Numbered from the stretch's first letter, positions 14,965-23,174 are shown. The stretch: 24,320 nt of DNA from PALSA-610 sp038239145 (GCA_038239145.1 JBBSFB010000060.1:1-24320); one strand, 5' to 3'. Numbers and translations: made by a program. The notes: generated by a model not told the origin, from the letters alone.

Positions 14965-15336
14965 ATGGACTGGAAGCTGGAGTTGGTAGCGATCCCGGTG
15001 ACCGATGTCGACCGGGCCAAGGCTTTTTACGTCGACAAGGTCGGGTTCACCGCCGACCACGACCACACGGTCAGCGACGACATGCGCTTCGTCCAGCTGA
15101 CCCCGCCGGGGTCGGCCTGCTCGATCGCGTTCGGCAAGGGAATCACGGCGGCCGCCCCCGGCTCCGTCGAAGGCGTCCAGATCGTCGTCTCCCACATCGA
15201 AGCCGCGTACGCGCACCTGAAGGATCACGGCGTCGAGGTCAGCGAGATCGAGCACCTGCCCTGGGGCGACTTCGTCTACTTCAGCGATCCTGACGGCAAT
15301 CGTTGGGCCGTGCAGGCGATCCCGGCGCGGGCCTGA
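14965..15336 (+). CDS. VOC-superfamily (glyoxalase-like) protein
   Basis: A 123-residue cytosolic protein with one full glyoxalase/bleomycin-resistance/dioxygenase fold: two beta-alpha-beta-beta-beta units, the first starting LELVAIPVTDVDRAKAFYVDKVGF and the second EGVQIVVSHIEAAYAHLKDHGVEV, ending in the usual FSDPDGNRWAVQ. Such proteins bind a metal and act on small substrates or sequester drugs; the specific reaction cannot be told. ATG 14965 has GAGAGGGA 5 nt upstream, a good Shine-Dalgarno. It is alone, 175 nt after the MarR gene and about 100 nt before the convergent YceI gene. Confidence 0.92.
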   Translation: MDWKLELVAIPVTDVDRAKAFYVDKVGFTADHDHTVSDDMRFVQLTPPGSACSIAFGKGITAAAPGSVEGVQIVVSHIEAAYAHLKDHGVEVSEIEHLPWGDFVYFSDPDGNRWAVQAIPARA

Positions 15337-15434
15337 ACGGGAGGCGCGCAATCACGACGACCGCGGGTCAGCACGTCGGCATCGGGGCGTTCGCTGGTCA
15401 AGCACCGTGACCACGACCCGACGCGGACCCGTGC

Positions 15435-15998
15435 TCACGGCGCGACGAACTGCAGGTCGAGCTCGACCTTGATCTTGTCGCCGAGCATCAGTTTCTCCGC
15501 GCCGGGAATGATGCCGAAGTCGATGCCGAAGTCGCTGCGCCGGATCGTGCCGGTGGCCGTGAACCCGGCGTGCGTCGTCTGGTCGCCCGGGAAGATCTCG
15601 GTGCCGTTGAACTCCACGTCGAACGTGACCGACTTGGTCACCCCGGCGATGGTCAGGTCGCCGGCGAGCCCGTAATTCTCGCCGGCTCCGGTTACCGCGG
15701 TGGAACGGAAGGTCATTACCGGGTGCTCTTCGGTGCCGAAGAAGTCGGTGCCCCGAAGATGGGCGTCGCGATCGGCGTTGTTGGTGTCGACGGACGAGAG
15801 GTCGACGTCGGCGCTGATCTTGACCTCGGCGAGCGTCTCGCCGACGTCGAGGGTGGCCTCAAACCTGTCGAAGCGGCCGCGGACGTTCGACAGGCCGAGG
15901 TGACGGACCACGAAGAGCACGCTCGAGTGGTTCTTGTCGACGGCCCAGCTGCCGGGGGCGAGCTCGAGGCCGGTGGAGGTGGTGACGGGGGCGGTCAT
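15435..15998 (-). CDS. YceI-family lipid-binding-like protein
   Basis: A 187-residue protein of the YceI family, a lipocalin-like beta barrel that binds isoprenoid chains. Family marks: WAVDKNHSSVLFVVRHLGLSNVRGRF, the VDLSSVDTNNADRDAHLRGTDFF region, HPVMTFRST, the GDLTIAGVTKSVTFDVEF strand pair and SDFGIDFGIIPGAEKLMLGDKIKVEL at the end. No signal peptide is seen with ATG 15998, so it is probably cytosolic, as in many actinobacteria. That start has GAGGAG 7 nt upstream; the frame could extend to 16055 but without support. It is divergent from an HxlR regulator, a common pairing, and is likely its target. Confidence 0.93.
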   Translation of the reverse strand: MTAPVTTSTGLELAPGSWAVDKNHSSVLFVVRHLGLSNVRGRFDRFEATLDVGETLAEVKISADVDLSSVDTNNADRDAHLRGTDFFGTEEHPVMTFRSTAVTGAGENYGLAGDLTIAGVTKSVTFDVEFNGTEIFPGDQTTHAGFTATGTIRRSDFGIDFGIIPGAEKLMLGDKIKVELDLQFVAP

Positions 15999-16024
15999 GG
16001 GGGGACTCCTCGGGGTGGGCGACG

Positions 16025-16066
16025 TACCTGGTGGTATGTTCTTGTTACTCGGCAACTATAAGTGAC
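16025..16066. promoter_or_regulatory. Candidate HxlR operator and divergent promoter
   Basis: The 97-bp space between yceI-like and hxlR-like genes holds two dyads. GTTACT (16044-16049) and AGTGAC (16061-16066) form an imperfect inverted repeat of the kind HxlR/YodB proteins bind (TACT-gap-AGTA type). TACC-TGGT-GGTA (16025-16036) is a perfect short one. Regulation of both genes from here is inference. Confidence 0.4.
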
Positions 16067-16095
16067 CATCTCTGATCAGGGAAGAAGGCACTTTC

Positions 16096-16509
16096 ATGTT
16101 CCCCAGCCACCCCACCGTGCCCGCTCCGACCGATCCCGAGGTCGACCACGCGGCGTGCATCGCCGTCCGGGAGGTCCTCGATCGCGTCGGCGACAAGTGG
16201 AGCGTGCTCGTGATCGCGCTGCTGGGTGAGGGGGGGCAGCGCTTCAGTGAGCTGAAACGCTCGATCGACGGCATCTCCCAGCGGATGCTCACGCTCACGC
16301 TCCGCCAGCTCGAGCACGACGGTCTGGTGTCGCGCACCGTGCACGCGACCGTCCCACCCCGCGTCGACTACGCGCTGACGCCGCTCGGCACGTCGGTGCT
16401 CGAGCCGATCAACGGTTTGACCCGCTGGGCGGCCGAGCACGGCACCGACATCGCCGAGGCTCGCCGCCGCTACGAAGCCGACCAGAACGTCGACAAGGTC
16501 GCGAAATAG
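16096..16509 (+). CDS. HxlR-family transcriptional regulator
   Basis: A 137-residue winged-helix regulator. Core features: CIAVREVLDRVGDKWSVLVIALL, then QRFSELKRSIDGISQRMLTLTLRQLEHDGLVSR (helix-turn-helix) and PPRVDYALTPLGTSVLEPI (wing), the standard HxlR order. The conserved N-terminal Cys (C20 in HAACIAV) corresponds to the redox-sensing cysteine of YodB/HypR-type members, so quinone, aldehyde or disulfide stress may be the signal. Start ATG 16096 follows GAAGAAGG by 7 nt. It is divergent from the YceI gene, with dyads in the shared promoter. Confidence 0.92.
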   Translation: MFPSHPTVPAPTDPEVDHAACIAVREVLDRVGDKWSVLVIALLGEGGQRFSELKRSIDGISQRMLTLTLRQLEHDGLVSRTVHATVPPRVDYALTPLGTSVLEPINGLTRWAAEHGTDIAEARRRYEADQNVDKVAK

Positions 16510-16554
16510 CCGGATTCGCGCGCGCCTGGTAAAGCGCACCGCTCGGCCTGACGA

Positions 16555-16572
16555 TTCTTGTCAAGGCAAGAA
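16555..16572 (+). terminator. Short hairpin after the HxlR gene
   Basis: TTCTTG-TCAAGG-CAAGAA is a perfect 6-bp stem with a 6-nt loop, 46 nt after the HxlR stop and 48 nt before the GGDEF-EAL start. It lacks a T-tract; it could be a weak terminator or a protein-binding dyad for the downstream gene. Confidence 0.35.
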
Positions 16573-16619
16573 CCTTTCCGCCCGATCCTCTCCTCGGAAG
16601 TCGGCCAAGGAGGGACGAC

Positions 16620-18632
16620 GTGCGAAAGCTGACTGCCCGCGTCGGTCTCCTCGCGCGCTTCGGTGTCATCAGCGCCGTCCTCATCATCATTCTCGGCGTG
16701 GTCGTGGGATCGTTCATGCAACACTCACTGCGCGACCGCACCGTCGGCGATTCAGTCCGGACCGGCGAGGTCGCGGCGAACATCGGCGTGCGGCCGATCC
16801 TCCAGCCCGCCGACCTCCAGCACGACTTCCTCCCGTTGCCCCCGGCACGGGAAGCGCAGCTCAACGCCGCGCTGCTTGACAGTCTGTCGAGGAACAACAT
16901 CGTGCGGCTCAAGATCTGGAACAAGGAACACTTCGTGGTCTGGTCCGACAACAAGCGACTCACCCAGCGTTGGTTCCCCGGCGACGACGAGCTCAACAAG
17001 AGCTTCACCGGCGCGGTCTCCACCGCGGTCACCGATCTGCGGTCGCCCGAGGAGCTGGACGATCGGGCAAACCAGCGCCTGCTGTCGGTCTACGTACCAT
17101 TGCGCGTCTCCGCCGACGATCACTTCACCGACGACCCGAGCGCCAAGATCGTCGGCGCCTTCGAGATCTATCTCCCGTACCAACCCATCGCCCAATCGAT
17201 CGATCACGACACCCGGCGGCTCTACCTCACGCTCGCGATCGGCCTGCTCCTGCTGTGGATCGCGGTGTTCCGTATCGTCGCCGGCGCGTCACGCGCGCTG
17301 CGTCGCCAGGTGGAGACGAACCGCCACCAGGCGCTGTACGACATGCTCACCGATCTCCCGAACCGCGTGCTCTTCACCGACCGTCTGGAACAGGTCGCGA
17401 TCCAGTCGCGCCGCAGCGGCACGGTCGGCGCCGCGCTCCTGTTGGACCTCGACCGGTTCAAGGAGATCAACGACGCGCTCGGTCACGAGTCGGGCGACGA
17501 GATCCTGCGTCAGATCGGCGCACGCCTCTCGGGGCGCCTACGCGAGCAGGACACCGTCGCGCGCTTGGGCGGAGACGAATTCGGCGTCGTGCTGCCCGGG
17601 CTGACCCACGCGCAGGACGCGGTCGTGGTGGCCGAAGACATCGCCGCCGCGTTCGAAGAGACCTTCGTCGTCGACGGCATCGAGATCGACGTGCGGGCGA
17701 GCATCGGGGTGGCCGGAACCGACGACGGTAACGACGCGGCGACGTTGCTGCGGCATGCCGACGTCGCGATGTACGTGGCCAAGCGGTCGCACTCCGGCAT
17801 CGAGAAGTACTCGAAGGAGCACGACCTGTTCAGCGCGGAACGGCTCGAGCTCGCGTCGGAGGTTCGCCGGGCGATCGAACAGGACGAGCTGGTGCTGCAC
17901 TACCAGCCCAAGATCGACCTCGACACCGGTCGCGTCGACGCGGTCGAGGCCCTGGTGCGCTGGCAGCACCCGACCCGGGGACTCCTCGGGCCGGGCGAGT
18001 TCCTGCCCGTCGTCGAATCGACGCACCTGATCAAGCCGCTGACCCTCTGGGTCCTCGACGAAGCCCTGCGCCAGGTGCGGGAGTGGAGCGACGCCGGAGA
18101 GCGCGTACTCGTCGCGGTAAATCTCGCCGCCGCCTACGCGAGTGACACCCGGTTGCCGGGCCACGTCGAAGAGATGCTGACCCGACACGGAGTCGAGCCC
18201 GAGCTCCTCGAGATCGAGCTCACCGAGACTGCTGTGCTCGACGATCCCGGGCGGGCGGAAGCGGTGCTGAACGCGCTGGCCGCGCTCGGTGTCCGTTCCA
18301 GCGTCGACGACTTCGGCACCGGCTACGCGTCGATCGCGTACCTGACCGGACTGCCGATCAGCACCCTCAAGATCGATCAGTCGTTCGTCTCCGACCTCAG
18401 CGTGAAGGGGAACCTGGCCGTCACGCGCTACTCGATCGAGCTCGCCCGCACGCTCGGGCTGACCACAATCGCAGAAGGCGTCGAGGACGAAGCGACCCTG
18501 CGCATTCTCGAGGATCTCGGTTGCGACGAGGCCCAGGGATACTTCTTCTCCCGGCCGGTGCCGGCCGACGAGTGCCTCGCGTGGATCCGGTCGCGCAACT
18601 GGTCCCGCAACCGCGTCGAGGTGACGTCGTGA
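16620..18632 (+). CDS. Membrane GGDEF-EAL protein, bifunctional c-di-GMP enzyme
   Basis: A 670-residue inner-membrane signalling protein. TM1 is at 11-33, an extracytoplasmic sensor region at 34-200 and TM2 at 201-223. The GGDEF domain (about 235-398) has an intact GGDEF (317-321) and an RxxD inhibitory site (R308-D311), so cyclase activity is plausible. The EAL domain (about 412-660) keeps E443-A-L, N501, ELTET (533-537), DDFGTGYAS (563-571), K584-I-D and E619-G-V-E, so phosphodiesterase activity is plausible too. The sensor region has no family I can name. GTG 16620 follows AAGGAGGG by 5 nt, the strongest Shine-Dalgarno in the window. Its stop overlaps the lipoprotein start (GTGA); the lipoprotein may modulate its outer sensor region. 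Confidence 0.94.
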   Translation: MRKLTARVGLLARFGVISAVLIIILGVVVGSFMQHSLRDRTVGDSVRTGEVAANIGVRPILQPADLQHDFLPLPPAREAQLNAALLDSLSRNNIVRLKIWNKEHFVVWSDNKRLTQRWFPGDDELNKSFTGAVSTAVTDLRSPEELDDRANQRLLSVYVPLRVSADDHFTDDPSAKIVGAFEIYLPYQPIAQSIDHDTRRLYLTLAIGLLLLWIAVFRIVAGASRALRRQVETNRHQALYDMLTDLPNRVLFTDRLEQVAIQSRRSGTVGAALLLDLDRFKEINDALGHESGDEILRQIGARLSGRLREQDTVARLGGDEFGVVLPGLTHAQDAVVVAEDIAAAFEETFVVDGIEIDVRASIGVAGTDDGNDAATLLRHADVAMYVAKRSHSGIEKYSKEHDLFSAERLELASEVRRAIEQDELVLHYQPKIDLDTGRVDAVEALVRWQHPTRGLLGPGEFLPVVESTHLIKPLTLWVLDEALRQVREWSDAGERVLVAVNLAAAYASDTRLPGHVEEMLTRHGVEPELLEIELTETAVLDDPGRAEAVLNALAALGVRSSVDDFGTGYASIAYLTGLPISTLKIDQSFVSDLSVKGNLAVTRYSIELARTLGLTTIAEGVEDEATLRILEDLGCDEAQGYFFSRPVPADECLAWIRSRNWSRNRVEVTS

Positions 18633-19345
18633 GGATGCTCGCCCGCCGGCTCGGCGTACCCATCGCACTCCTCGTGCTCGCCGCGGGCGCGAGCGGATGC
18701 GGCTCGAGCACGCACGAATCATCGACACCGCTCACCGTGTTCAGTCTGTCGGCCGACCCCGGCCAGAACATCCCCGTCACCCTCCCCGCGCATCGCGTCG
18801 TGCTCACGGCCGTGCAGCTGAAGACAACACTGGACTCGTTGCTCTCCGATCACGTGCGCCTGACCGCAGCGCTCATGCACGAGGTCGCCGTTGCGCACAC
18901 CGGTACGGGCCGAGCGGTGCGCGCGCTCGCGGCGAACACGCAGTCGCTCACCAACGCGATCGCGCTGGTCTACGGAACCGATGCGGGACGTGCCTTCGCG
19001 CAACTCTGGGAACAGCACACGCAGTTCTTCGTCGACTACGCACAAGGCGCGCACGAACACGACAAGAACGCCGAGAAGGTGGCGACGAACCGACTGCGCG
19101 ACTATCAGAACGATTTCGGCAGCTTCGTCAGTACCGCGACGGGCGGCGGCGTCGGGCTCGGAGCCGTCACCGCGCTGCTGGGTGGCCACGTCCTCGACCT
19201 GACCCGCTACATCGACGCCGACGTCGACGGCCACTCCGCCGACGCGAGCAGCATTCTCGTCCAGGCGGTCGCCCACATCCGGGTGATCGCCGGCGCCATG
19301 GGCAACGCCATCGTGGCCCAGCACCTGATGACCGTCACGCCCTAG
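18629..19345 (+). CDS. Lipoprotein with repeated His-containing helices, function unknown
   Basis: About 238 residues from GTG 18629 (overlapping the GGDEF-EAL stop); ATG 18635 would drop two residues. The N-terminus is a lipoprotein signal: basic RMLARRLG, hydrophobic VPIALLVLAAGAS and lipobox ASGC. The mature part is mainly alpha-helical and seems to hold two related units: LLSDHVRLTAALMHE with WEQHTQFFVDYAQGAHEHD, then LLGGHVLDLTRYIDA with AVAHIRVIAGAMGNAIV. The repeated H-V and H-x-x-F/V positions suggest metal or haem binding in a four-helix arrangement, but this is inference. I recall similar uncharacterised lipoproteins but no named function. Coupling to the GGDEF-EAL gene suggests it could signal to that protein's outer domain. 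Confidence 0.78.
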   Translation: MRMLARRLGVPIALLVLAAGASGCGSSTHESSTPLTVFSLSADPGQNIPVTLPAHRVVLTAVQLKTTLDSLLSDHVRLTAALMHEVAVAHTGTGRAVRALAANTQSLTNAIALVYGTDAGRAFAQLWEQHTQFFVDYAQGAHEHDKNAEKVATNRLRDYQNDFGSFVSTATGGGVGLGAVTALLGGHVLDLTRYIDADVDGHSADASSILVQAVAHIRVIAGAMGNAIVAQHLMTVTP

Positions 19346-19476
19346 TCCGGGTCGCCGCCTCCCCGCCCGTGGCCGCGGTGCTGGTCACCACCGACTACTC
19401 CGACGCGTGCCCGATCGAGACGGCCGGCCTCGACCCCGAGACCGCGCCTCGCCCGAGCGGCGCTTTCGGCCATTCC

Positions 19477-19515
19477 GGGGCCCGTCAGTACCCCCAGAGG
19501 ACACTCACGGGCCCC
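19477..19515 (+). terminator. 9-bp perfect inverted repeat, likely terminator
   Basis: GGGGCCCGT (19477-19485) and ACGGGCCCC (19507-19515) are exact inverse copies, 21 nt apart, between the lipoprotein and tRNA-Gly genes. There is no T-tract after it, but strong GC stems of this sort commonly end actinobacterial transcripts. A regulator-binding dyad is the alternative. The rest of 19346-19559 shows no gene. Confidence 0.45.
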
Positions 19516-19530
19516 AGAGTTCGGTCCGCC

Positions 19531-19536
19531 TAGGCT
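19531..19536 (+). promoter_or_regulatory. Candidate -10 (TAGGCT) for tRNA-Gly
   Basis: TAGGCT lies 23 nt before the mature 5' end of the tRNA, leaving room for a short processed leader. It is the same hexamer as before the UGSC gene. A -35 is not obvious. Confidence 0.4.
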
Positions 19537-19559
19537 GGCGGCGCGATCAATTGCGCATC

Positions 19560-19630
19560 GCGGGTGTAGCTCAATGGCAGAGCCCCAGCCTTCCAAGCTG
19601 GCCATGCCGGTTCGATCCCGGTCACCCGCT
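19560..19630 (+). tRNA. tRNA-Gly, anticodon TCC
   Basis: A full cloverleaf can be drawn. The acceptor stem is GCGGGTG (19560-19566) with CACCCGC (19623-19629). The D-arm is GCTC/GAGC (19569-19583). The anticodon stem is CCAGC/GCTGG around loop CTTCCAA (19590-19596), with anticodon TCC at 19592-19594. The variable loop has 4 nt. The T-arm is GCCGG-TTCGATC-CCGGT (19606-19622). The discriminator is T19630, usual for bacterial tRNA-Gly, and CCA is not encoded. Glycine tRNAs are frequent island insertion sites, and the genes to the right look accessory. Confidence 0.96.
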
Positions 19631-20142
19631 CTCCCCGTCGGCAGTCGTTTATGCAGGTCAGAGGGCATGCGGCGGCGCTGTCAGGCTTCGCAGCGCTGGG
19701 CGCGATTACCCAGCATTTCGCGGCCTCGCGCGGCCTGGCCGCGGCCTGGACTTGTCGTCGGTTCGCGTCCCGCGCGCGCGAGCCTGGCACAGGAGCGGTG
19801 GTTCAAGCAGTGATCTGGAGTCCAGCCGAGCCCCCAATTCGTCCTCGCCTTTCCGTCTCCAATCTGGGGCTTCTGGTGCGAGATCGTCTTGGCGTTCGAC
19901 TGGAATCTGTGCGCCTAACCACCGCGCGCTAGCAAGGCGTCCAGAACTGACGCCCGCCACCACCACCAACGCCAGCGACCACAGCCATCGCCGCCTGACG
20001 CCCCAAACGCCCGCGACAGCTCTACGCTGGGAACAGCAACAACGCGAGCGCCGAACGGATCTCGAGGATCGCGTCGTCGATCACTGACTACGAGTATCGG
20101 GCTGCGGCTACCCTCGCCACGCGGCCGACTCGGCCGTTACGG
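19631..20142. other. Gene-free 0.5-kb stretch between tRNA-Gly and the primase-helicase
   Basis: No convincing coding frame, integrase remnant or copy of the tRNA 3' end is seen here. It begins right at the tRNA end and shows low-complexity runs such as CCACCACCACCAACGCCAGCG near 19958. It could be the eroded edge of an inserted element; I see no proof. Confidence 0.5.
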
Positions 20143-22533
20143 TCACGTCAGATCAATATCCCGAGGCGCGTCACGTGGTTCGCGCTTCGGGGCGGGTTTG
20201 GTAGTGACGGATTCGAAACCGAGGGTGGTGTATGCCTTGCGGCGTTCGTTGTGCATGCGGACGAACGCAGGGATGAAGATGTCGAGGTAGTCGTGGACTT
20301 CGACACGGATCTTGGTGTCCGTCGGTCGCAGAATCCGACCGACGTATTGGACGACACTGCCTTTGAACTTGATCGGGAACGCCAGGAACAGCGTGTCCAG
20401 AGGTGGGCAGTCGAACCCTTCGCCGAGCAGGCTGGCCGTCGCGACAAGGAGCATCCCGCCGTCCGCACGCGGTTGAGCGAGCTGGTCAGTGACGGCAACG
20501 CGTGCTTTGGCGCCCATCTGGCCGTGGAGTACGAGTGGTGTCAGATTTTTCGTGGTGAGGATCCCGACGATGGCATTGAGATGGTCGGTCCATCGGGTGA
20601 GCACGAGACAGTTCCGGCCCGAGCTGACAGCATTGTGGATGTCGTCGCAGATGGCGCGGGTCCGTGCTTGGTTGTCGACGAGCTCGCGGAAGATGGTCTG
20701 GATGTGCTGACCGTCGGGGGCGTCGTGATCGGTGTGGTGGACGATCAGATCGAGCGAGCGGAGCGCGCTGTAGGCGTGGGGGGCCATGTGATGTCGAACG
20801 GGCCCGCAGTGCATCGCGATCATGGCTTGGAGGCCGTCGCGGCGGTAAGGGGTGGCGGTGAGACCGACCCACCGGCGGACGGGAATCTCTCGTACTGCCC
20901 GCTCGAAAGTGACGGCAGGGACGTGATGGCATTCGTCGACGACGACGAGCCCGTAGCCCGCGGCGAGTTGGGCGACGTCGTCGCGGCGAGCAAGGCTTTG
21001 GATCATCGCGACGTCCACGATCTGGCTGGTTCGGCTGCGGCCCCCACCGATCTGGCCGATCTGTTTGGCCGTCAGTCCGAGGTGTGTCGCGAGTTGCTTT
21101 CGCCACTGCTCAACGAGTGGTTTGCGGTCCACGATCACCAAGGTCGGGGTCGCGTGATGGGCGATCAGCGCGCAGCCGACCACGGTCTTCCCCGACCCGG
21201 GCGGCGCGACCAGAACCCCGAGCTCGTGGTCGGCCAACGCTTCCGCGGCCGCGGTTTGCTCTGCGGTCAGGACAGCCCGCAACGTCACGTCGATCGGCTC
21301 GACGTCGGCGTATCCGTCGAGGACCGTCAAGCGGCGGCCAGCCTCTTTGACAATCGTCGCAGCCTTGTCGCGCAGGCCGCGCGGGAGGAGCAGTCGATCG
21401 AGGGTCTCGCGGTAGCAACGAATGAACCGCGGTGTATTCCACGTCGAGAAACGCAGTTTCTCCTTCTCGTAGAACTCGGGGTTGTGCACCGACGCCAGAT
21501 GTTTCAACGCCGCCAAGATCGTCGGTGGCACACCGATCCGGTCGATTTCGAGCATCGCTGCGGCACGCGCTCGGATCTGCGGGGGCGGTTTCGGTTGCGG
21601 GACTGACTTCGACGCTCGCCGGAACGTGGACGCGTCCGGACCCATAGCCAGCTCCCCGAAACCAGCGGCCATCGCCTCCGCGGCGTCGGGTCCGACACGA
21701 TCGAGCGACGAGAGGAATGCCCACTGATCCTCGAACGGTTGAAGCATCGACGGGTCGAGGAACACCGTGGTGTCGTGCTTACGGCATGCGCCCTGTAACG
21801 GGAGCGCGATCAGGTTCCCGAACGATCCTTTCGGTAAGAAGTCCTGCGCCGGGAAGAGCCGGTCATAGCTCACCAAGTCCAGTTCGGCCCGCTCAGTCAT
21901 CGCTTCTCGCAACAAGTGCACACCGATCCGACGCGCTGACGCGGCCGGGACCGGACCCGAAAAGAACACCCACACGTGCGCGCCGTCTCCGGAGCGAGAC
22001 CGTTCCAGCGCGACCGTTATCCCCGCCGCGTGTGCCGCGTCCAGGTAGGCGAGCGCGTCCAACGTCCAGCCGCCACCGTCGAAATCGCAGACCAAGAACC
22101 GGCACGTATCCCCGCGCAGCAACGGGTACAGACCGACATGGATCTCACCCGCCAGATGCTGCTCGACGATCTCATCAGTCAGCCGCAGGTACTCACGGTC
22201 GGGTCGCCGCGCATTGGCCCACCCGCCCCGCACTGCCGGACCCCACCCGGCCTTGCCCGTACGACTGTTCTCCCAACGCACCGCGTACACGTCGACTCGC
22301 CCGACGAACAACGAGCCGAACAACGCCACTTTCGCCGGCCGGGAAGCCGACCCATCAACCACCAGCCCGTCCGATCGCGCGGGCTGGTCGCGAAACAGTG
22401 ACGGAGACCAGCCCGCCACCTCCACATTCTCCGCGCGCCGATCGAATCCCAACAGGTCACGCAGCCGCTCGTTCTCAGCCCGCAACTCGGCGAGCTCCGC
22501 CGTCAGTGCAGCAAGAGACAGATCCTTTGCCAT
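20143..22533 (-). CDS. TOTE-type archaeo-eukaryotic primase fused to SF2 helicase
   Basis: A 796-residue two-enzyme protein. Residues 1-30 form a short coiled coil (LTAELAELRAENERLRDLLG). About 60-300 is an AEP primase domain of the type named for TOTE conflict systems: metal-binding D150-F-D152 in LVCDFDGGG, SRSGDGAHVWVFF with H186, and QDFLPKGSFGNLIALP (230-245). About 420-760 is a DEAD/DEAH-like helicase: Walker A PPGSGKT (444-450), DECH (533-536), LTATP (558-562) and QYVGRILRP (729-737), close to the restriction-helicase/UvrB-like branch. No nuclease domain is evident. Such proteins are linked to conflict with phages or mobile elements. ATG 22533 gives the coiled-coil N-terminus; an extension to 22917 would be arginine-rich shadow sequence. 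No clear Shine-Dalgarno is seen. It lies between tRNA-Gly and decayed toxin-antitoxin genes. Confidence 0.88.
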   Translation of the reverse strand: MAKDLSLAALTAELAELRAENERLRDLLGFDRRAENVEVAGWSPSLFRDQPARSDGLVVDGSASRPAKVALFGSLFVGRVDVYAVRWENSRTGKAGWGPAVRGGWANARRPDREYLRLTDEIVEQHLAGEIHVGLYPLLRGDTCRFLVCDFDGGGWTLDALAYLDAAHAAGITVALERSRSGDGAHVWVFFSGPVPAASARRIGVHLLREAMTERAELDLVSYDRLFPAQDFLPKGSFGNLIALPLQGACRKHDTTVFLDPSMLQPFEDQWAFLSSLDRVGPDAAEAMAAGFGELAMGPDASTFRRASKSVPQPKPPPQIRARAAAMLEIDRIGVPPTILAALKHLASVHNPEFYEKEKLRFSTWNTPRFIRCYRETLDRLLLPRGLRDKAATIVKEAGRRLTVLDGYADVEPIDVTLRAVLTAEQTAAAEALADHELGVLVAPPGSGKTVVGCALIAHHATPTLVIVDRKPLVEQWRKQLATHLGLTAKQIGQIGGGRSRTSQIVDVAMIQSLARRDDVAQLAAGYGLVVVDECHHVPAVTFERAVREIPVRRWVGLTATPYRRDGLQAMIAMHCGPVRHHMAPHAYSALRSLDLIVHHTDHDAPDGQHIQTIFRELVDNQARTRAICDDIHNAVSSGRNCLVLTRWTDHLNAIVGILTTKNLTPLVLHGQMGAKARVAVTDQLAQPRADGGMLLVATASLLGEGFDCPPLDTLFLAFPIKFKGSVVQYVGRILRPTDTKIRVEVHDYLDIFIPAFVRMHNERRKAYTTLGFESVTTKPAPKREPRDAPRDIDLT

Positions 22534-22800
22534 ACCAAGATCATGGCCCCACAGCCCGCCCGCGCGCCCGCGGCCCGCCCCACCCGGACAGCCAGGCCGA
22601 CGGCGCTTCGGTGCGGTCGGCAGGTGCGTCCAAGCCGCGACGCGAGTCGTGCGCGTGGCCGCATCGATCCGATTGTCCTCTATCAGGGGACTTTCAGATA
22701 TGGACTGGAGTGACCTCGTCCATGTTCGCGCCAGCCAACCCACCCGGGCGCCCGTGCGAAGCGGCTTCCCGCCGCTTGATTTCCGTATTACGACTATTGG
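22534..22800. other. Spacer upstream of the primase-helicase
   Basis: This 267-bp stretch holds no recognisable gene. It should contain the helicase promoter on the minus strand, but no clear -10/-35 pair was found. GTCCTC (22675-22680) and GGGGAC (22686-22691) form an imperfect dyad that might be an operator. The 22550-22590 part is an extreme GC run. Confidence 0.35.
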
Positions 22801-23174
22801 ATGCGGGGATCCACCGGTCGGCCCGCGGACACGGCGTCGACTAGGACTAGGAGACCATCGCACATGCGGTTGAACATGCGATCGTGATCGTCGACCTCGA
22901 ACCGGACAGCGACCCACCGCACGTGCGCGCGATCGGCCGCGACCGAGCGGGCAACCCGCTCGAAATCATTTGGCTCGATTTCAACACGACGTCGATCGTG
23001 ATCCACGCAATGGGTCCGCGGTCCACGTTCTACAAACTGCTCTCGGGAGGAGGGACGACCAATAACGGCACCCAAGCCCTACCGAACACCCGCAGGTCGG
23101 GCCCTCACCCGACGGGGATCTCGACGCCATCGCCGACGAGGTCGAACACGAGGAGTACGACGTCGAGCAGCTGA
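22801..23174 (+). pseudogene. Decayed small toxin-like gene of a toxin-antitoxin pair
   Basis: One frame reads IHRSARGHGVD, then after two TAG codons (22842-22844, 22848-22850) ETIAHAVEHAIVIVDL, then EPDSDPPHVRAIGRDRAGNP and VIHAMGPRSTFYKLLSGGG. This order matches a family of ~90-residue proteins (KHGVxDEDIxHAV..., GPDRAGNLLEV, VIHAMPMRPxYxxLLP) encoded just before RHH antitoxins. ATG-CGG at 22801-22806 is the expected start but is two bases out of frame with IHRSAR. A 6-bp tandem CTAGGA (22841-22852) lies at the TAG codons. The frame also runs past its expected end to 23174, through the antitoxin start. Together these indicate a dead gene. Toxin role is inferred from context and family. Confidence 0.7.

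Noticed and set aside
19530..19790. Minus-strand frame containing GERVTGIEPAWPAWKAGALP
   Set aside because: This is the well-known false protein made by reading across the antisense strand of a tRNA-Gly; the tRNA explains the sequence.
22842..22850. In-frame TAG codons as recoded amber (e.g. pyrrolysine)
   Set aside because: Two TAGs sit in a 6-bp duplication, with a frame error upstream and further lesions in the paired antitoxin; decay is simpler.
22534..22917. Upstream extension of the primase-helicase frame to 22917
   Set aside because: The added 128 residues are Arg/Pro/Gly-rich, have no family match and overlap the toxin remnant; ATG 22533 gives the proper coiled-coil start.
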